Notes: generated by a model from the sequence alone, not told the origin. A stretch of 64,000 bases of DNA from Coprenecus sp902388455 (GCA_963931615.1 OZ007032.1:992001-1056000); one strand, 5' to 3'; counted from the first letter of the stretch, positions 49,771-59,585 are shown. A program made the numbers and translations.

Positions 49771-51168
49771 TTAGTAACCGAGTATCTTGAGCATCGACTT
49801 GTAAGTCTGCTCCTTGCTGAAGAGCTTGGTGGTGTAGTCCCCGTCGGGGGTCTTGTCGATAATGATGTGCTTGGGAGCGGGCTGGAGGCAGTGCTGGATG
49901 CCGCCGTAGCCGGCGATGGACTCCTGGTAGGCTCCGGTGTGGAAGAATCCGATGTACAGGGGTTCCGGGTCGTCCGGGGTGACCTTCGGGAGGAAGATGG
50001 CGTTGGCGTGTTCCTCGGCGTTGTAGTAGTCCTGGCTGTCGCAGGTGAGGCCTCCGAGAAAGACTCTCTCGTAGGGCTTGTCCCACTTGTTGATGGGCAG
50101 GAGGATGAACTTCTGCTTGATGCCCCAGATGTCGGGGAGGGTGGTCATGAAGGAACTGTCTACCATGTACCATTTCTCGCGGTCGTTCTGCTGCTTGACT
50201 CCGAGTACTGAGAATATGGTGGCTCCGCTCTCGCCGACGGTGTAGGAACCGAACTCGGTGAAGATGTTGGGTTCCTCGACTCCCCGGGAGTTGCAGATGC
50301 TCTTGATCTGGGCCACTACCTCCTCGATCATATACTCGTAGTCGTAGTCCATGCCGAGGGAGTTCTTGATCGGCAGTCCGCCTCCGATGTTCAGGGAGTC
50401 GAGGGTAGGGCAGACGGCTTTGAGGTTGCAGTAGACATTGACGCACTTGCCCAGCTCGTTCCAGTAGTAGGCGTTGTCCTTGATGCCGGTGTTGATGAAG
50501 AAATGCAGCATCTTGAGGCTGAACTTCTTGTTCTGGCTGAGCTTTTCCTGGTAGAAGGGCATGATGTCCTTGTAGCGGATGCCCAGGCGGGAGGTGTAGA
50601 ACTCGAACTTGGGCTCCTCCTCGGCCGCGATGCGGATACCGATGCGGGTGGGCTCGTTGATCACGGCGTCGAGCTGGTCGAGCTCGGGCATGTTGTCGAG
50701 GATGGGTATGGTGTTGTGCCAGCCGTCGTTGATGAACTGGGCTATGTTGGCGATGTAGGTGTCTTTCTTGTAACCGTTGCAGATGATGTAGAGGTCCTTG
50801 TCCACGATTTTACTGTCATACAGCGACTCGATCAGGTTGAAATCGAATGCCGATGAGGTCTCGATGTGGATGTCGTTCTTCAGGGCCTCCTCAAGTACGA
50901 AGGAGAAGTGCGAGCTCTTGGTGCAGTAGCAGTAGTGGTAGTCTCCCTGGTAGTCGACCTTGGCCATGGCCACGTTGAACATCCTCTTGGCCCGCTGTAT
51001 CTGGGAGGATATTTTGGGCAGATACGATATCTTCAGCGGTGTGCCGTACTGCTCGATGACATCCATCATCGGGATGTCGTGAAAATAGAGAGCCCCGTCT
51101 TCTACGTGGAATTCGTCCTGCGGAAACTCGAAGGACTGCTCGACCAGATCGATGTACTTGTTCTTCAT
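49771..51168 (-). CDS. PLP-dependent arginine decarboxylase-like protein
   Basis: A 465-residue fold-III PLP decarboxylase from MKNKYIDLVEQSF. The PLP-lysine region is YHYCYCTKSSHFSFVLEEAL. GIRIAAEEEPKFEFYTSRLG, HFFINTGIKDNAYYWNEL, LNIGGGLPIKNS and FFHTGAYQESI (C-terminal active-site region) follow the alanine-racemase/ornithine-decarboxylase fold. In Bacteroidetes close relatives are annotated as arginine decarboxylase for agmatine and polyamine synthesis. It is shorter than SpeA of Proteobacteria (about 630-660). Divergent from tamL, with a TATATTTG -7 candidate (plus 51240-51247). Confidence 0.82.
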   Translation of the reverse strand: MKNKYIDLVEQSFEFPQDEFHVEDGALYFHDIPMMDVIEQYGTPLKISYLPKISSQIQRAKRMFNVAMAKVDYQGDYHYCYCTKSSHFSFVLEEALKNDIHIETSSAFDFNLIESLYDSKIVDKDLYIICNGYKKDTYIANIAQFINDGWHNTIPILDNMPELDQLDAVINEPTRIGIRIAAEEEPKFEFYTSRLGIRYKDIMPFYQEKLSQNKKFSLKMLHFFINTGIKDNAYYWNELGKCVNVYCNLKAVCPTLDSLNIGGGLPIKNSLGMDYDYEYMIEEVVAQIKSICNSRGVEEPNIFTEFGSYTVGESGATIFSVLGVKQQNDREKWYMVDSSFMTTLPDIWGIKQKFILLPINKWDKPYERVFLGGLTCDSQDYYNAEEHANAIFLPKVTPDDPEPLYIGFFHTGAYQESIAGYGGIQHCLQPAPKHIIIDKTPDGDYTTKLFSKEQTYKSMLKILGY

Positions 51169-51239
51169 ACTCGGTAATCCAATTAAGTTACATTGTTGTT
51201 TTTCGGAGGTATCCGGCTTACCCGGATTTTTTCCGGATG

Positions 51240-51286
51240 CAAATATATCCAAGTATTTTGATTTACATATAAAAATTATAAATTTG
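51240..51286. promoter_or_regulatory. Divergent promoters of the decarboxylase gene and tamL
   Basis: Plus strand: TTTG (51257-51260), 18 bases, TAAATTTG (51279-51286), then the tamL ATG at 51302; this is a full Bacteroidetes -33/-7 promoter. Minus strand: TATATTTG (plus 51240-51247) lies about 70 bases upstream of the decarboxylase start. Confidence 0.6.
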
Positions 51287-51301
51287 CATAAATTAATTTT
51301 A

Positions 51302-53650
51302 ATGCGTCCCGAAAGAATCCGATATATCCGCCTAGCCTGCATTACGGTGTTACTGGTCAGCCTTCTGGCCTCATGCAGCACTACCCGGATTCTGTCGGAG
51401 GACCAGACCAGGCTCAAGAGCAATGTCGTAACAGTGGTCAACCGCAAGGATTACCCTGATTTTCAAGACCACACACTTGACAACTACGTCCGTCAAAAAG
51501 CCAACACCTATTTTATCAAGACCAAGCGCGGAGGATGGAATCCGTTCCTGTATGTAGCCAACTGGACCAACGGCAAGGGCAAAGGCTGGGACAAGTTCGT
51601 CACAAAACTGGGCCAGGCACCTGTAGTATTCAATCCCTCCCTGATGGTGGACAGCAAGGAGAATATCACTACGCACCTTAAATATATAGGTTACTACGGC
51701 TCATCCGTGCAGGCTCTGGCAGAAATCCGGAAACAGCAGACCACAGTGGACTACCGTGTTACATTGGGCAAGCAGTACCCCATCAAGAAAATTTACTACG
51801 AAGTAGATGACCCGGTTCTCGCGGAGGAGATATATAAGGACACATTGAATTCCCTGATACGCATAGGCTCAGCCTTGTCAGAGGAACTGCTGGACAGAGA
51901 ATCGGACAGATCTGCTCAGTACTTGCGGAATCAGGGATTCTACGAGTTCTCGAAAAATTTCTACTTCTTCGCTGCGGATACTGTATCTGTCCCCGACTCA
52001 GCTCTGTTGAAAATATCAGTCCGTAACTATCCCAGGGGAAGCAGTCCGGAAGATGCTATCCGTCACCGCCGTTTCTATTTCGGCAAAGTCATGGTATATC
52101 CAGTTTCGGACAATCTCCGCTACAGAGCGTCCGTATCACGCAAAATACCGCAGATTCTAGACACAGTTCAATACGAGAATATAACCATCCTATATGACAA
52201 AAAACGTAAAATACGTCCCTCCATTCTATATAAGATGAACCGCATAGAGCCAGGAGATGTGTACAGCGCGGACATAGTCAACAGTACATACCAGAGAATG
52301 TCCAACCTGCGCATCTACAGCAGTGTGAGTGTGGAGCTGAATAAAACGGATACCAATATAGTCGACTGCAGCATCCGGCTGCTTCCGTCTAAGGCTCACG
52401 GATATAAAGTCAATCTGGAGGCTTCCACCAACTCAACCGGCCTGATCGGTATCTCTCCGACCATATCCTACTACAACCGTAACATCTTTCACGGAGGAGA
52501 GTGGCTCTCTCTCTCTGTTTCCGGTAATTTCCAGTTCTCTGTACGCGATGAGACCAGAGCCACGGAATTCGGTACAAACGCAGGTCTGAGTTTCCCTACA
52601 TTCCTGTTTCTGCCGGCCAGGATGTTCAAGAATATCATTCCACGTACTGACGTAGAGCTGTCATACAACTACCAGCGCCGTCCGGAATACACCCGCAATA
52701 TGATCGGAGCCAACTTCGGATGGAACTGGAGCAGTAAGTCCAACAAATATTATTTCAAGGTTGTTCCACTGCAGATCAACATTGTAAACCTGCCCGTATA
52801 CAGTGATGCATTTCTGGAGTCACTTACAAATCCGTTTGTCCGCGAAGCATACAAGAACCACTTTGAATTCGGTCTGGGATTTGACGTGCAATACAGCAGT
52901 GACCCCAGTATCAACCCGTCCGGTTCTTTCTTCAAGGCTGATTTCCAGTTCGACATTGCCGGCAACCTTCTATCGGCATTCAACCGTTTTATGCCGACTG
53001 ACAGTTCCGGGTTCAGGACTATCTGGAATTCTCCTTACTCCCAGTTCGTAAGAGGGGAACTCTCATTAAGCTATACCTGGAAATTCGGAAGAAACAACAG
53101 GCAGGCCCTGGCCGTCCGCGGTCTTGGCGGTCTGGGCTATGCATACGGGAACTCCGCTAAAATGCCTTTCGAACGCTTGTTCTGGGCCGGAGGATCCAAC
53201 AGTCTCAGGGGATGGACCGCACGCAGCGTAGGTCCAGGTTCCTCACAGATGGACGAGACTTTCTCCATTCCGAATCAGACTGGAGATATGCGGCTGGAGG
53301 CCAATATCGAATACCGCTTTCCCCTTTTCTCTATTTTCCGCGGTGCGGTCTTCGCAGACTGGGGCAATGTCTGGAACCTCTCCCGTATTGCGGGCCACCA
53401 GTCAGTCGAGGGCGGCAGCACGGAAGATCAGACAGCAGAGCAGCTTTCTTATTTTTCCCTAAAAAATATGCTGCGTACCTCTGCATTCAGCGCAGGTGCC
53501 GGCATCAGACTCGACCTTAATTTCGTAGTAGTCCGCTTTGACTTGGGAATAAAGCTGTATGACCCGTCCACTCAACAGTGGCCCAATATCAGTAAATGGT
53601 TCAGAAGGGGAGGGTACGCCTTCCAGTTCGGTATCGGCTATCCGTTCTGA
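51302..53650 (+). CDS. tamL: Translocation/assembly module lipoprotein TamL (BamA/Omp85 family)
   Basis: 782 residues from MRPERIRYIRL. A lipoprotein signal peptide with lipobox LLASCSTT places a lipidated Cys at the N-terminus. POTRA-like modules occupy about residues 120-400. A C-terminal Omp85 barrel carries RGLGGLGYAYGNS, FWAGGSNSLRGWTARSVGPG (the conserved L6 RGW/RGF-type motif), AVFADWGNVW and a terminal aromatic residue (YPF). It inserts or exports outer-membrane proteins together with TamB. The ATG lies 15 bases after a complete -33/-7 promoter, which supports this start over frames beginning further upstream. Confidence 0.88.
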   Translation: MRPERIRYIRLACITVLLVSLLASCSTTRILSEDQTRLKSNVVTVVNRKDYPDFQDHTLDNYVRQKANTYFIKTKRGGWNPFLYVANWTNGKGKGWDKFVTKLGQAPVVFNPSLMVDSKENITTHLKYIGYYGSSVQALAEIRKQQTTVDYRVTLGKQYPIKKIYYEVDDPVLAEEIYKDTLNSLIRIGSALSEELLDRESDRSAQYLRNQGFYEFSKNFYFFAADTVSVPDSALLKISVRNYPRGSSPEDAIRHRRFYFGKVMVYPVSDNLRYRASVSRKIPQILDTVQYENITILYDKKRKIRPSILYKMNRIEPGDVYSADIVNSTYQRMSNLRIYSSVSVELNKTDTNIVDCSIRLLPSKAHGYKVNLEASTNSTGLIGISPTISYYNRNIFHGGEWLSLSVSGNFQFSVRDETRATEFGTNAGLSFPTFLFLPARMFKNIIPRTDVELSYNYQRRPEYTRNMIGANFGWNWSSKSNKYYFKVVPLQINIVNLPVYSDAFLESLTNPFVREAYKNHFEFGLGFDVQYSSDPSINPSGSFFKADFQFDIAGNLLSAFNRFMPTDSSGFRTIWNSPYSQFVRGELSLSYTWKFGRNNRQALAVRGLGGLGYAYGNSAKMPFERLFWAGGSNSLRGWTARSVGPGSSQMDETFSIPNQTGDMRLEANIEYRFPLFSIFRGAVFADWGNVWNLSRIAGHQSVEGGSTEDQTAEQLSYFSLKNMLRTSAFSAGAGIRLDLNFVVVRFDLGIKLYDPSTQQWPNISKWFRRGGYAFQFGIGYPF

Positions 53651-54457
53651 TTAAAATGATTTTACAGCTTCCCTTATAGGAAGAAGCTGCCGCAGCAAAT
53701 CCTCCATCAGCGAGAGCCGCAGCATATTTGCTCCGTCGGACATGGCGGTGGCCGGGTCAGGATGTGTCTCCATAAACAGACCGTCAACCCCGGCTGCCAC
53801 ACCTGCACGTGCAAGAACTGATATCATCTCCGGATGGCCTCCCGTTACTCCGTCAGGCTGATTCGGAGCCTGTAACGAGTGCGTTACATCCAGGATTACC
53901 GGAAATCCAAGTTGCCGCATAATGGGAATACCCCTGAAATCCACCAGCAAATCTGAGTAACCGAACTGTGTTCCTCTCTCTGTAAGGGTTACTTTAGAAT
54001 TACCGGCATGAGTTATTTTCTCAGCCGCAAAACGCATGGCGGCAGGGGAGAGGAACTGCCCTTTTTTTATATTGACCCACTTTCCTGTCCTGGCAGCTGC
54101 CTCAAGCAGGTCAGTCTGCCGGCAGAGAAATGCTGGTATCTGAAGCATGTCTATACCGTATGAGGCAGCCAGTGCGGCTTCCTCCGGCTGATGAATGTCC
54201 GTTACTACCGGTATTCCGAAATCCTCTCTGATACCGGCAAGTATTTCTAGTCCCCGTTCGTCTCCTATACCGGTGAAGGAGTCATAGCGGGAACGGTTGG
54301 CCTTGCGATAGGAAGCTTTGAATATAAAAGGTATACTGTATTTATTCGTCAGCGCACACAGTTCGGAAGCTATGAACCTGGTAATGTCGCGACCCTCGAT
54401 AACGCAGGGACCGGCAATCAGAGTGAATACGGGGGCGCCGAATGTAATATCGCTCAT
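53651..54457 (-). CDS. kdsA: 3-deoxy-D-manno-octulosonate 8-phosphate synthase
   Basis: 268 residues from MSDITFGAPVFTLIAGPCVI. KdsA condenses PEP with arabinose-5-phosphate to give KDO-8-phosphate for lipid A/LPS. Visible motifs: IAGPCVIEGRD, FKASYRKANRSRYDSFTGIG, VVTDIHQPEEA, IPAFLCRQTDLL, NIKKGQFLSPAAM, LTERGTQFGYSDLLVDFRGI and METHPDPATAMSDGANML. A GTG 25 codons upstream also opens the frame, but it lies inside rarA. It converges with tamL, with stop codons directly adjoining. Confidence 0.95.
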   Translation of the reverse strand: MSDITFGAPVFTLIAGPCVIEGRDITRFIASELCALTNKYSIPFIFKASYRKANRSRYDSFTGIGDERGLEILAGIREDFGIPVVTDIHQPEEAALAASYGIDMLQIPAFLCRQTDLLEAAARTGKWVNIKKGQFLSPAAMRFAAEKITHAGNSKVTLTERGTQFGYSDLLVDFRGIPIMRQLGFPVILDVTHSLQAPNQPDGVTGGHPEMISVLARAGVAAGVDGLFMETHPDPATAMSDGANMLRLSLMEDLLRQLLPIREAVKSF

Positions 54458-54470
54458 ATGTCGTCTGTAC

Positions 54471-55775
54471 TTACTTTTTATCGGAGTATTTCGGCCAGAG
54501 ATGCTCCATCCTTGCGCGGATATCCCTCTCACGGGGATTGTCCCCGGGATTGTAGAAGCGGGTACCGCTCAAGTTCTCGGGAAGAAATTCCTGATCAGTG
54601 AAGTTGCCCTCAAAGTCATGGGCATAACGGTATCCCTCGTGGTATCCCAGGTCTTTCATCAGTTTGGTGGGGGCATTGCGCAGATGCAGGGGAACAGGGG
54701 AGTTGTCGCCACTGTTCACCAGGCCCAGAGCGGCATCAATGGCCATATAGGAGGAATTGCTCTTGGCACATGTGGCGAGGTATATGGCACACTCAGACAG
54801 GATAATCCTGGCTTCGGGCATGCCTATCTTGTGGACAGCGTCGAAGGTAGCCTGGGCCAGCAGCAGTGCATTAGGATTGGCCAGACCGATGTCTTCCGAG
54901 GCCAGAATCACCATCCTGCGGGCAATGAAGAGGGGGTCTTCTCCGCCGGCCAGCATCCGGGCCATCCAGTAGACGGCCCCGTTCGGGTCCGAGCCGCGTA
55001 TGCTCTTGATGAAGGCAGAGATGATGTCGTAGTGCATCTCCCCGTTCTTGTCATAGACTGTGATGTTCTCCTGCAGGCGGTCGGCCACTGTGGCGTCATC
55101 GATGATTACAGGTGCGTCAGGAGGGAATGAATTAACGACTATCTCGAAGATATTGAGCAGCTTACGGGCATCACCGCCGGAGAACCGGAACAGAGCTGTC
55201 CGCTCGCGGACCTCGATATTGCGGGAACTCAGATAGGCGTCCTGGGTAAGGGCTCTGTCCAGCAGCTGCTCCAGGTCCTTGACTTCCAGAGACTTCATGA
55301 CGAACACCTGGCATCGGGAGAGCAGCGGCGTGATGACCTCGAAGGAAGGATTCTCGGTAGTGGCTCCGATGAGAGTGACCGTACCGGTCTCCACAGCTCC
55401 CAGCAGGGCGTCCTGCTGGGACTTGGAGAAACGGTGTATCTCGTCGATGAAGAGTATCGGGGATCCTTTGGCGAAGATGGAGTTGTCCTTGGCCCGGGCG
55501 AAAACATCGCGCAGGTCCTTGACTCCGGAACTGATGGCAGAGAGCGTATAGAAGTCGCGGTGCAGCTCTTTGGAAACGATGTGGGCAAGAGTTGTCTTGC
55601 CCACGCCGGGAGGTCCCCACAGGATGAAGGAAGATATGTTGCCCGACTCAATCATCTTCCGCAGCACGGCTCCGGGACCCACCAGATGTTCCTGGCCGAC
55701 GAACTCCGCGAGGGAATTCGGGCGCATGCGCTCGGGAAGAGGTATGCCGGGAGCGGACGGAACCGTATTTAACAT
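54471..55775 (-). CDS. rarA: Replication-associated recombination protein RarA/MgsA
   Basis: A 434-residue AAA+ ATPase of the RarA/WRNIP1 family that acts at stalled forks. Walker A LWGPPGVGKTTLAHIVSKEL, Walker B ILFIDEIHRFSKSQQDALLG, sensor 1 LIGATTENPSFEV and the arginine finger in LLSRCQVF are all present. The C-terminal MgsA tetramerisation domain carries GSDPNGAVYWMARMLAGGED, MVILASEDIGLANP and YPH-like YRYAHDFEGNF. Length matches the family. Thirteen bases separate its stop from kdsA. Confidence 0.94.
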   Translation of the reverse strand: MLNTVPSAPGIPLPERMRPNSLAEFVGQEHLVGPGAVLRKMIESGNISSFILWGPPGVGKTTLAHIVSKELHRDFYTLSAISSGVKDLRDVFARAKDNSIFAKGSPILFIDEIHRFSKSQQDALLGAVETGTVTLIGATTENPSFEVITPLLSRCQVFVMKSLEVKDLEQLLDRALTQDAYLSSRNIEVRERTALFRFSGGDARKLLNIFEIVVNSFPPDAPVIIDDATVADRLQENITVYDKNGEMHYDIISAFIKSIRGSDPNGAVYWMARMLAGGEDPLFIARRMVILASEDIGLANPNALLLAQATFDAVHKIGMPEARIILSECAIYLATCAKSNSSYMAIDAALGLVNSGDNSPVPLHLRNAPTKLMKDLGYHEGYRYAHDFEGNFTDQEFLPENLSGTRFYNPGDNPRERDIRARMEHLWPKYSDKK

Positions 55776-55788
55776 AATATAAATTGTG

Positions 55789-56847
55789 TTAGAACAGTTG
55801 CTGTTCGATGGACTGCAGCAGCTTGAGCTGGGCTTTGGTCCGGACGAGGTTGTGCTCCGGATATTTCACCTTGTAGTACTTGTCGCCGTCTATATAGTCC
55901 ATGAGGAAACGCAGCACCTGCTCGTATGTGATGTACCTGGCCGAGAACGGCAGATATTTCCGTTCGATGTCGGTCAGGAAACTTCCGGCCTCGGACAGAT
56001 AACCGCGCAGGAATGCATCGTACATCTCCCGGCTCATGGACACATTGTCCAGGTTCGGATCGTCCTCGGCACCGGTATTGGTATACGAGCGGATCGAGTC
56101 TCCGAAGTCATACAGGCACGGAGCCTTGAGCACTGTATCCAGGTCCAGGACGCACAGGACATTGCCGTCGTGGTCAAACAGCATGTTGGCTATCTTGGTA
56201 TCGTTGTGTGTAACTCTCAGAGGTATCTGACCGTCTTCTATCAGTTTGTAGAAGTCCAGCATCACGGCCCGTCTGGCCTCCACCTCCGCAATCAGGTCAC
56301 GTACGGATGCCGCCCTGTGCTCAGGATCTCTGGCCAGAGTCTCATCCCACTGTCCGAAACGGAACTTTATGTTGTGGAAACCAGGAAGCGTGTCCACCAG
56401 CGGTTGGTCGAAATCCGAGAGCATGGCCTGGAACTTACCTATGCCGCGGCCTCCGCGCTCAGCGAGCAAAGGAGTGTCCGCTTTATCATAACTTACTGAA
56501 TCTCCAATAAATACAGTTACACACCAATATTCGCCCTCATATACATGATAGAGTTTGCCGTCATTGGCAGGCACTACGGTAAGAGCCTCCCTTATAGGGT
56601 CGCCGCCTGCTGCCTCTATTTTTTTCTTGAGATGCCGGGTAATGGCATGGATGTTATTCATCATCCCCGGTATATCCTTGAAGATGTTGGTATTCTTACG
56701 CTGTAGGATATACTTCACCGGACTTCCGGAAAGCCGGATGATATATGTATCGTTGATAAATCCGTCACCGAGATTATCCACCTGTTCCGGTGTTCCCTCC
56801 AGCTGGAAGCTGCGGGCTATCTCAAGAAGCTGTGCACCTGTAATCAT
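55789..56847 (-). CDS. Aminoglycoside-phosphotransferase-fold sugar kinase (NahK-like)
   Basis: A 352-residue protein kinase-like-fold phosphotransferase. The glycine-rich start has LGDGFINDTYIIRL. KYILQRKNTNIFKD supplies the ATP-binding Lys region. The catalytic loop is RVTHNDTKIANMLFDHDG, and VLDLDTVLKAPCLYDFGDSI holds the metal-binding Asp. Family members phosphorylate aminoglycosides, homoserine, choline or N-acetylhexosamines. The overall sequence recalls N-acetylhexosamine 1-kinase (NahK), consistent with its neighbour GH13 amylase and phosphofructokinase. The substrate is not proven. The gap to the amylase gene is 23 bases. Confidence 0.8.
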   Translation of the reverse strand: MITGAQLLEIARSFQLEGTPEQVDNLGDGFINDTYIIRLSGSPVKYILQRKNTNIFKDIPGMMNNIHAITRHLKKKIEAAGGDPIREALTVVPANDGKLYHVYEGEYWCVTVFIGDSVSYDKADTPLLAERGGRGIGKFQAMLSDFDQPLVDTLPGFHNIKFRFGQWDETLARDPEHRAASVRDLIAEVEARRAVMLDFYKLIEDGQIPLRVTHNDTKIANMLFDHDGNVLCVLDLDTVLKAPCLYDFGDSIRSYTNTGAEDDPNLDNVSMSREMYDAFLRGYLSEAGSFLTDIERKYLPFSARYITYEQVLRFLMDYIDGDKYYKVKYPEHNLVRTKAQLKLLQSIEQQLF

Positions 56848-56870
56848 CTTTCAAACAGTTAGTTATAGTG

Positions 56871-58265
56871 TTATTGTAATTTTAGTAAAGTTCCTGCGTC
56901 AGAGGCTATTCTCACTTCCACCGGAACGGTGCTGTTGAGTACCTCAGTCTCCTGGATTCCGAAATATTCGAAGGCATGCCTGGGAATATAGACCTTGATC
57001 TGTACCCGCTCGTTGGAGAAATTGGCGGCACAGAGATAAAGGCTGTTGTTGAATTTCCTCAGAAATACGAAATGACGGTCCGGATCGAAATGCTCGGAGC
57101 GTGGATTCGCATACTCCAGGTCAAATGTATCGCCCCGCCGGATAGCCGGCTCAGCGGCTTTCTTCATGAATTCCCTGTACACCACATAGAGAGCCTGCTC
57201 CTCGTAACCGAGATACTTCATCGGGTCTCCGGCCTTGAGGCCGCGGATCCATGACCGCATCTTAGGGAGAGAACAGAAATCGAATATGGATGTCTTGTCC
57301 GGTCCCTCGCCCAGTTCCTGGCCGAAATAGAGCATGAACGGAGCTGTATTGAAGAACAGCGAGACGAACAGCGCAGCCAGTCCGCCGAATGGGCTGCCGG
57401 CGAAATAAGGTGACGATATCCTGTCCTCATCGTGATTCTCCAGGAAATTCAGCATCTTCTCCTGGTATTTGCCCAGTTTCTGCCACTCTCCGGTAAGGCT
57501 GCTTGCCGGAGCTTCTCCCCTGACGATTCTCTTCAAGGTGTCATAGAAACCGGACTTGTCGTACAGGTAGTCGAAACCGCCCCTGTCGAACAAATTCGGA
57601 TAATTGTCAGGTTGATAGGCCTCTCCTATGAATATAAGTTTCGGATATACCTTCTTTACCGAGGCGATGCACCACTGCCAGAAGTCCACGGGTACGAGCT
57701 CCACCATATCGCAGCGGAAGCCCCCTACTCCCTTGGACGCCCAGAACAGCAGTACGTCCCGCATCTTTTCCCAGGTGTCACGGTCCGAGTAATTGAGCTT
57801 GACGGTATCGGTCCAGTCCCAGTCATGGATGTGTCCTGGATAGAAGTTGCGCTCGTCAAAGCTGTTCACCTGGCTGTGATAAGCCGGGGACACATGATTG
57901 GGAACGAAGTCAATGATGGTTCCCATTCCAGCATCGCGTGTACGGGTCACCAGAGCTTCAAACTCCTGCATACGGTTGCTCTCCCTGGACGCCAGATAAG
58001 GATTGACGTCATACCAGTCGGTAATCGCGAAAGGAGAGCCGGCGCCGCCCTTGACCCCAGGGTCCCCTGCTACGGCATGCCGGACTATACCGGTATACCA
58101 GATATAGGAGACGTTGAGCTTACGGATCTCTTCGAGAACCGACACCGTGATGTCCTTGAACTTTCCGGTGCCGTTCTCTGCGAGGGTGCCACCGGGCCTG
58201 TTGACAGCATGAGTATTGCCGAACACCCTGGGCAGCATCTGGTATATCACGAACTTGCCTTTCAT
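56871..58265 (-). CDS. GH13 alpha-amylase family protein
   Basis: A 464-residue TIM-barrel glycosidase. The four GH13 regions are present: IIDFVPNHVSP (I), GGFRCDMVELVP with the nucleophile Asp (II), LIFIGEAYQPDNY with the acid/base Glu (III) and FLENHDEDRI with the third Asp (IV). A C-terminal beta domain follows (YLCAANFSNERVQIKVYIPR). There is no signal peptide, so it is probably cytoplasmic and acts on imported or stored alpha-glucans. Co-directional with pfk (4-base gap) and the NahK-like kinase, pointing to sugar catabolism. Confidence 0.9.
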   Translation of the reverse strand: MKGKFVIYQMLPRVFGNTHAVNRPGGTLAENGTGKFKDITVSVLEEIRKLNVSYIWYTGIVRHAVAGDPGVKGGAGSPFAITDWYDVNPYLASRESNRMQEFEALVTRTRDAGMGTIIDFVPNHVSPAYHSQVNSFDERNFYPGHIHDWDWTDTVKLNYSDRDTWEKMRDVLLFWASKGVGGFRCDMVELVPVDFWQWCIASVKKVYPKLIFIGEAYQPDNYPNLFDRGGFDYLYDKSGFYDTLKRIVRGEAPASSLTGEWQKLGKYQEKMLNFLENHDEDRISSPYFAGSPFGGLAALFVSLFFNTAPFMLYFGQELGEGPDKTSIFDFCSLPKMRSWIRGLKAGDPMKYLGYEEQALYVVYREFMKKAAEPAIRRGDTFDLEYANPRSEHFDPDRHFVFLRKFNNSLYLCAANFSNERVQIKVYIPRHAFEYFGIQETEVLNSTVPVEVRIASDAGTLLKLQ

Positions 58266-58269
58266 GATG

Positions 58270-59523
58270 CTATTCTTCGGGACGTTCCCAGTTCAGAATC
58301 CTGTAGAAATCGTATTCCTCGGGATTGGCCACATACTTCTTTGCTGCCTCATAATCCTCGGGACCTACGTAATGGAGCATGTACTTGATGATATTCTGCA
58401 CCTGCTCGCGGGAGATGTCCACGCGACGGGGAGGAATCTTGCCTGTGGCGGGATCCTGCAGATCCTTGAGATACAGAGGTGTGGCTATACCGACAGGATT
58501 GATGTAGACCATGCAGCCGGTCTCTCCTGCCTTAAAGAGCTTCCATACTCCGTAGGCCATCTGGGAGCAGTATGTGATGTCGAATGAAACCGGAGTGTGG
58601 CAGCGTACGTCGTAACCGATCTCGATGGGACGGATCTTGGCCTTGAGGCCCAGCTGGCTAAGTTTTGCCTCCAGTACCGTGCAGAATATCTGTGCCTTGG
58701 ACACCTTGCCCAGCTCGGGATGGCCGTGCTCATCGTAAGAGAATGTTACTCCAGTGGACTTGAGGTCCTCGTCGCTCAATTCGTAGAATATTCCCTCGGA
58801 GACGATTATGCCGCCGTAGGAGATACCCATAATCTTACGCTTGATGATGGAGGATACGGCCAGACGGACGATTTTGTCAATGGTGGCGTTGGTCTTGTTG
58901 AACATCTCGGGAATGACAATCATGGGATAATGGCAGGAAGAGCCGATACCCAGGGTCAGATGCCCGGCAGTACGTCCCATGGCAGATACCAGGAACCAGG
59001 TGCCGCTGGTGCGGGCATCCTCATACACGATGGTGGCCACGCGGGTGCCTTCCGACTTGGCTGACTCATAACCGAATGTAGGCTGGTTGTTGGGCAGCGG
59101 CAGGTCATTGTCGATAGTCTTGGGCACATGTATGTTCTGTATGTGGATATTGTGCGAAAGGAGATATTTGGTAAGCCTGTTGGCCGTAGAGGCGGTGTCG
59201 TCTCCGCCGACTGTCACCAGCAGCTTGATATTGTTCTCAGTGAAGAACTTGAGATTGAAACGTTTCTCCAGATCCTCGTCAGAAGGTTTGAAGCGGCTCA
59301 TCATCAGATGCGAGCCTCCGCGGTTGTAGATGTCATCCGCCAGGAAGAAATCGATGTTGATATAGTTGGGATCCTCGGAAAAAAGACCCTTGTAGCCCTC
59401 ATGCAGGCCTATCACCCTATACCCTTTGGCAAGAAAGGTCTTTGCAATTGTTCCGATGACTGTGTTGATTCCGGGGGCAGGACCGCCTCCTGCCAAAATA
59501 ACGATCGACTGTTTCATATTCAT
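58270..59523 (-). CDS. 6-phosphofructokinase, PPi-type
   Basis: About 417 residues from MNMKQSIVILAGGGPAPGIN (MKQ two codons later is also possible). GGGPAPGIN and VTVGGDDTASTANR give the GGDD signature that favours pyrophosphate over ATP as phosphoryl donor. IHVPKTIDNDLPLP holds the catalytic Asp region, and SAMGRTAGHLTLGIG the fructose-6-phosphate site. It phosphorylates fructose-6-phosphate reversibly in glycolysis. A -7-like TAATTTTG (plus 59541-59548) lies upstream, back to back with the ligA promoter. Donor specificity is inferred from the motif. Confidence 0.88.
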   Translation of the reverse strand: MNMKQSIVILAGGGPAPGINTVIGTIAKTFLAKGYRVIGLHEGYKGLFSEDPNYINIDFFLADDIYNRGGSHLMMSRFKPSDEDLEKRFNLKFFTENNIKLLVTVGGDDTASTANRLTKYLLSHNIHIQNIHVPKTIDNDLPLPNNQPTFGYESAKSEGTRVATIVYEDARTSGTWFLVSAMGRTAGHLTLGIGSSCHYPMIVIPEMFNKTNATIDKIVRLAVSSIIKRKIMGISYGGIIVSEGIFYELSDEDLKSTGVTFSYDEHGHPELGKVSKAQIFCTVLEAKLSQLGLKAKIRPIEIGYDVRCHTPVSFDITYCSQMAYGVWKLFKAGETGCMVYINPVGIATPLYLKDLQDPATGKIPPRRVDISREQVQNIIKYMLHYVGPEDYEAAKKYVANPEEYDFYRILNWERPEE

Positions 59524-59572
59524 ACGTTTAAAAATCCTTGCAAAATTAGTAATTTTTAAGGACAAAATTTTA

Positions 59573-59580
59573 TATTTTTG
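59573..59580 (+). promoter_or_regulatory. -7 box immediately upstream of ligA
   Basis: TATTTTTG matches TAnnTTTG and ends 5 bases before the ligA ATG, implying a leaderless or nearly leaderless mRNA. No clear -33 box was found. Confidence 0.45.
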
Positions 59581-59585
59581 CAATT

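Noticed and set aside
49757..50446. Upstream extension of the SpoU methyltransferase frame
   Set aside because: It runs through the decarboxylase gene on the same strand and is rich in Arg/His/Gln repeats; the methyltransferase begins at MLSDRIPSK (49756).
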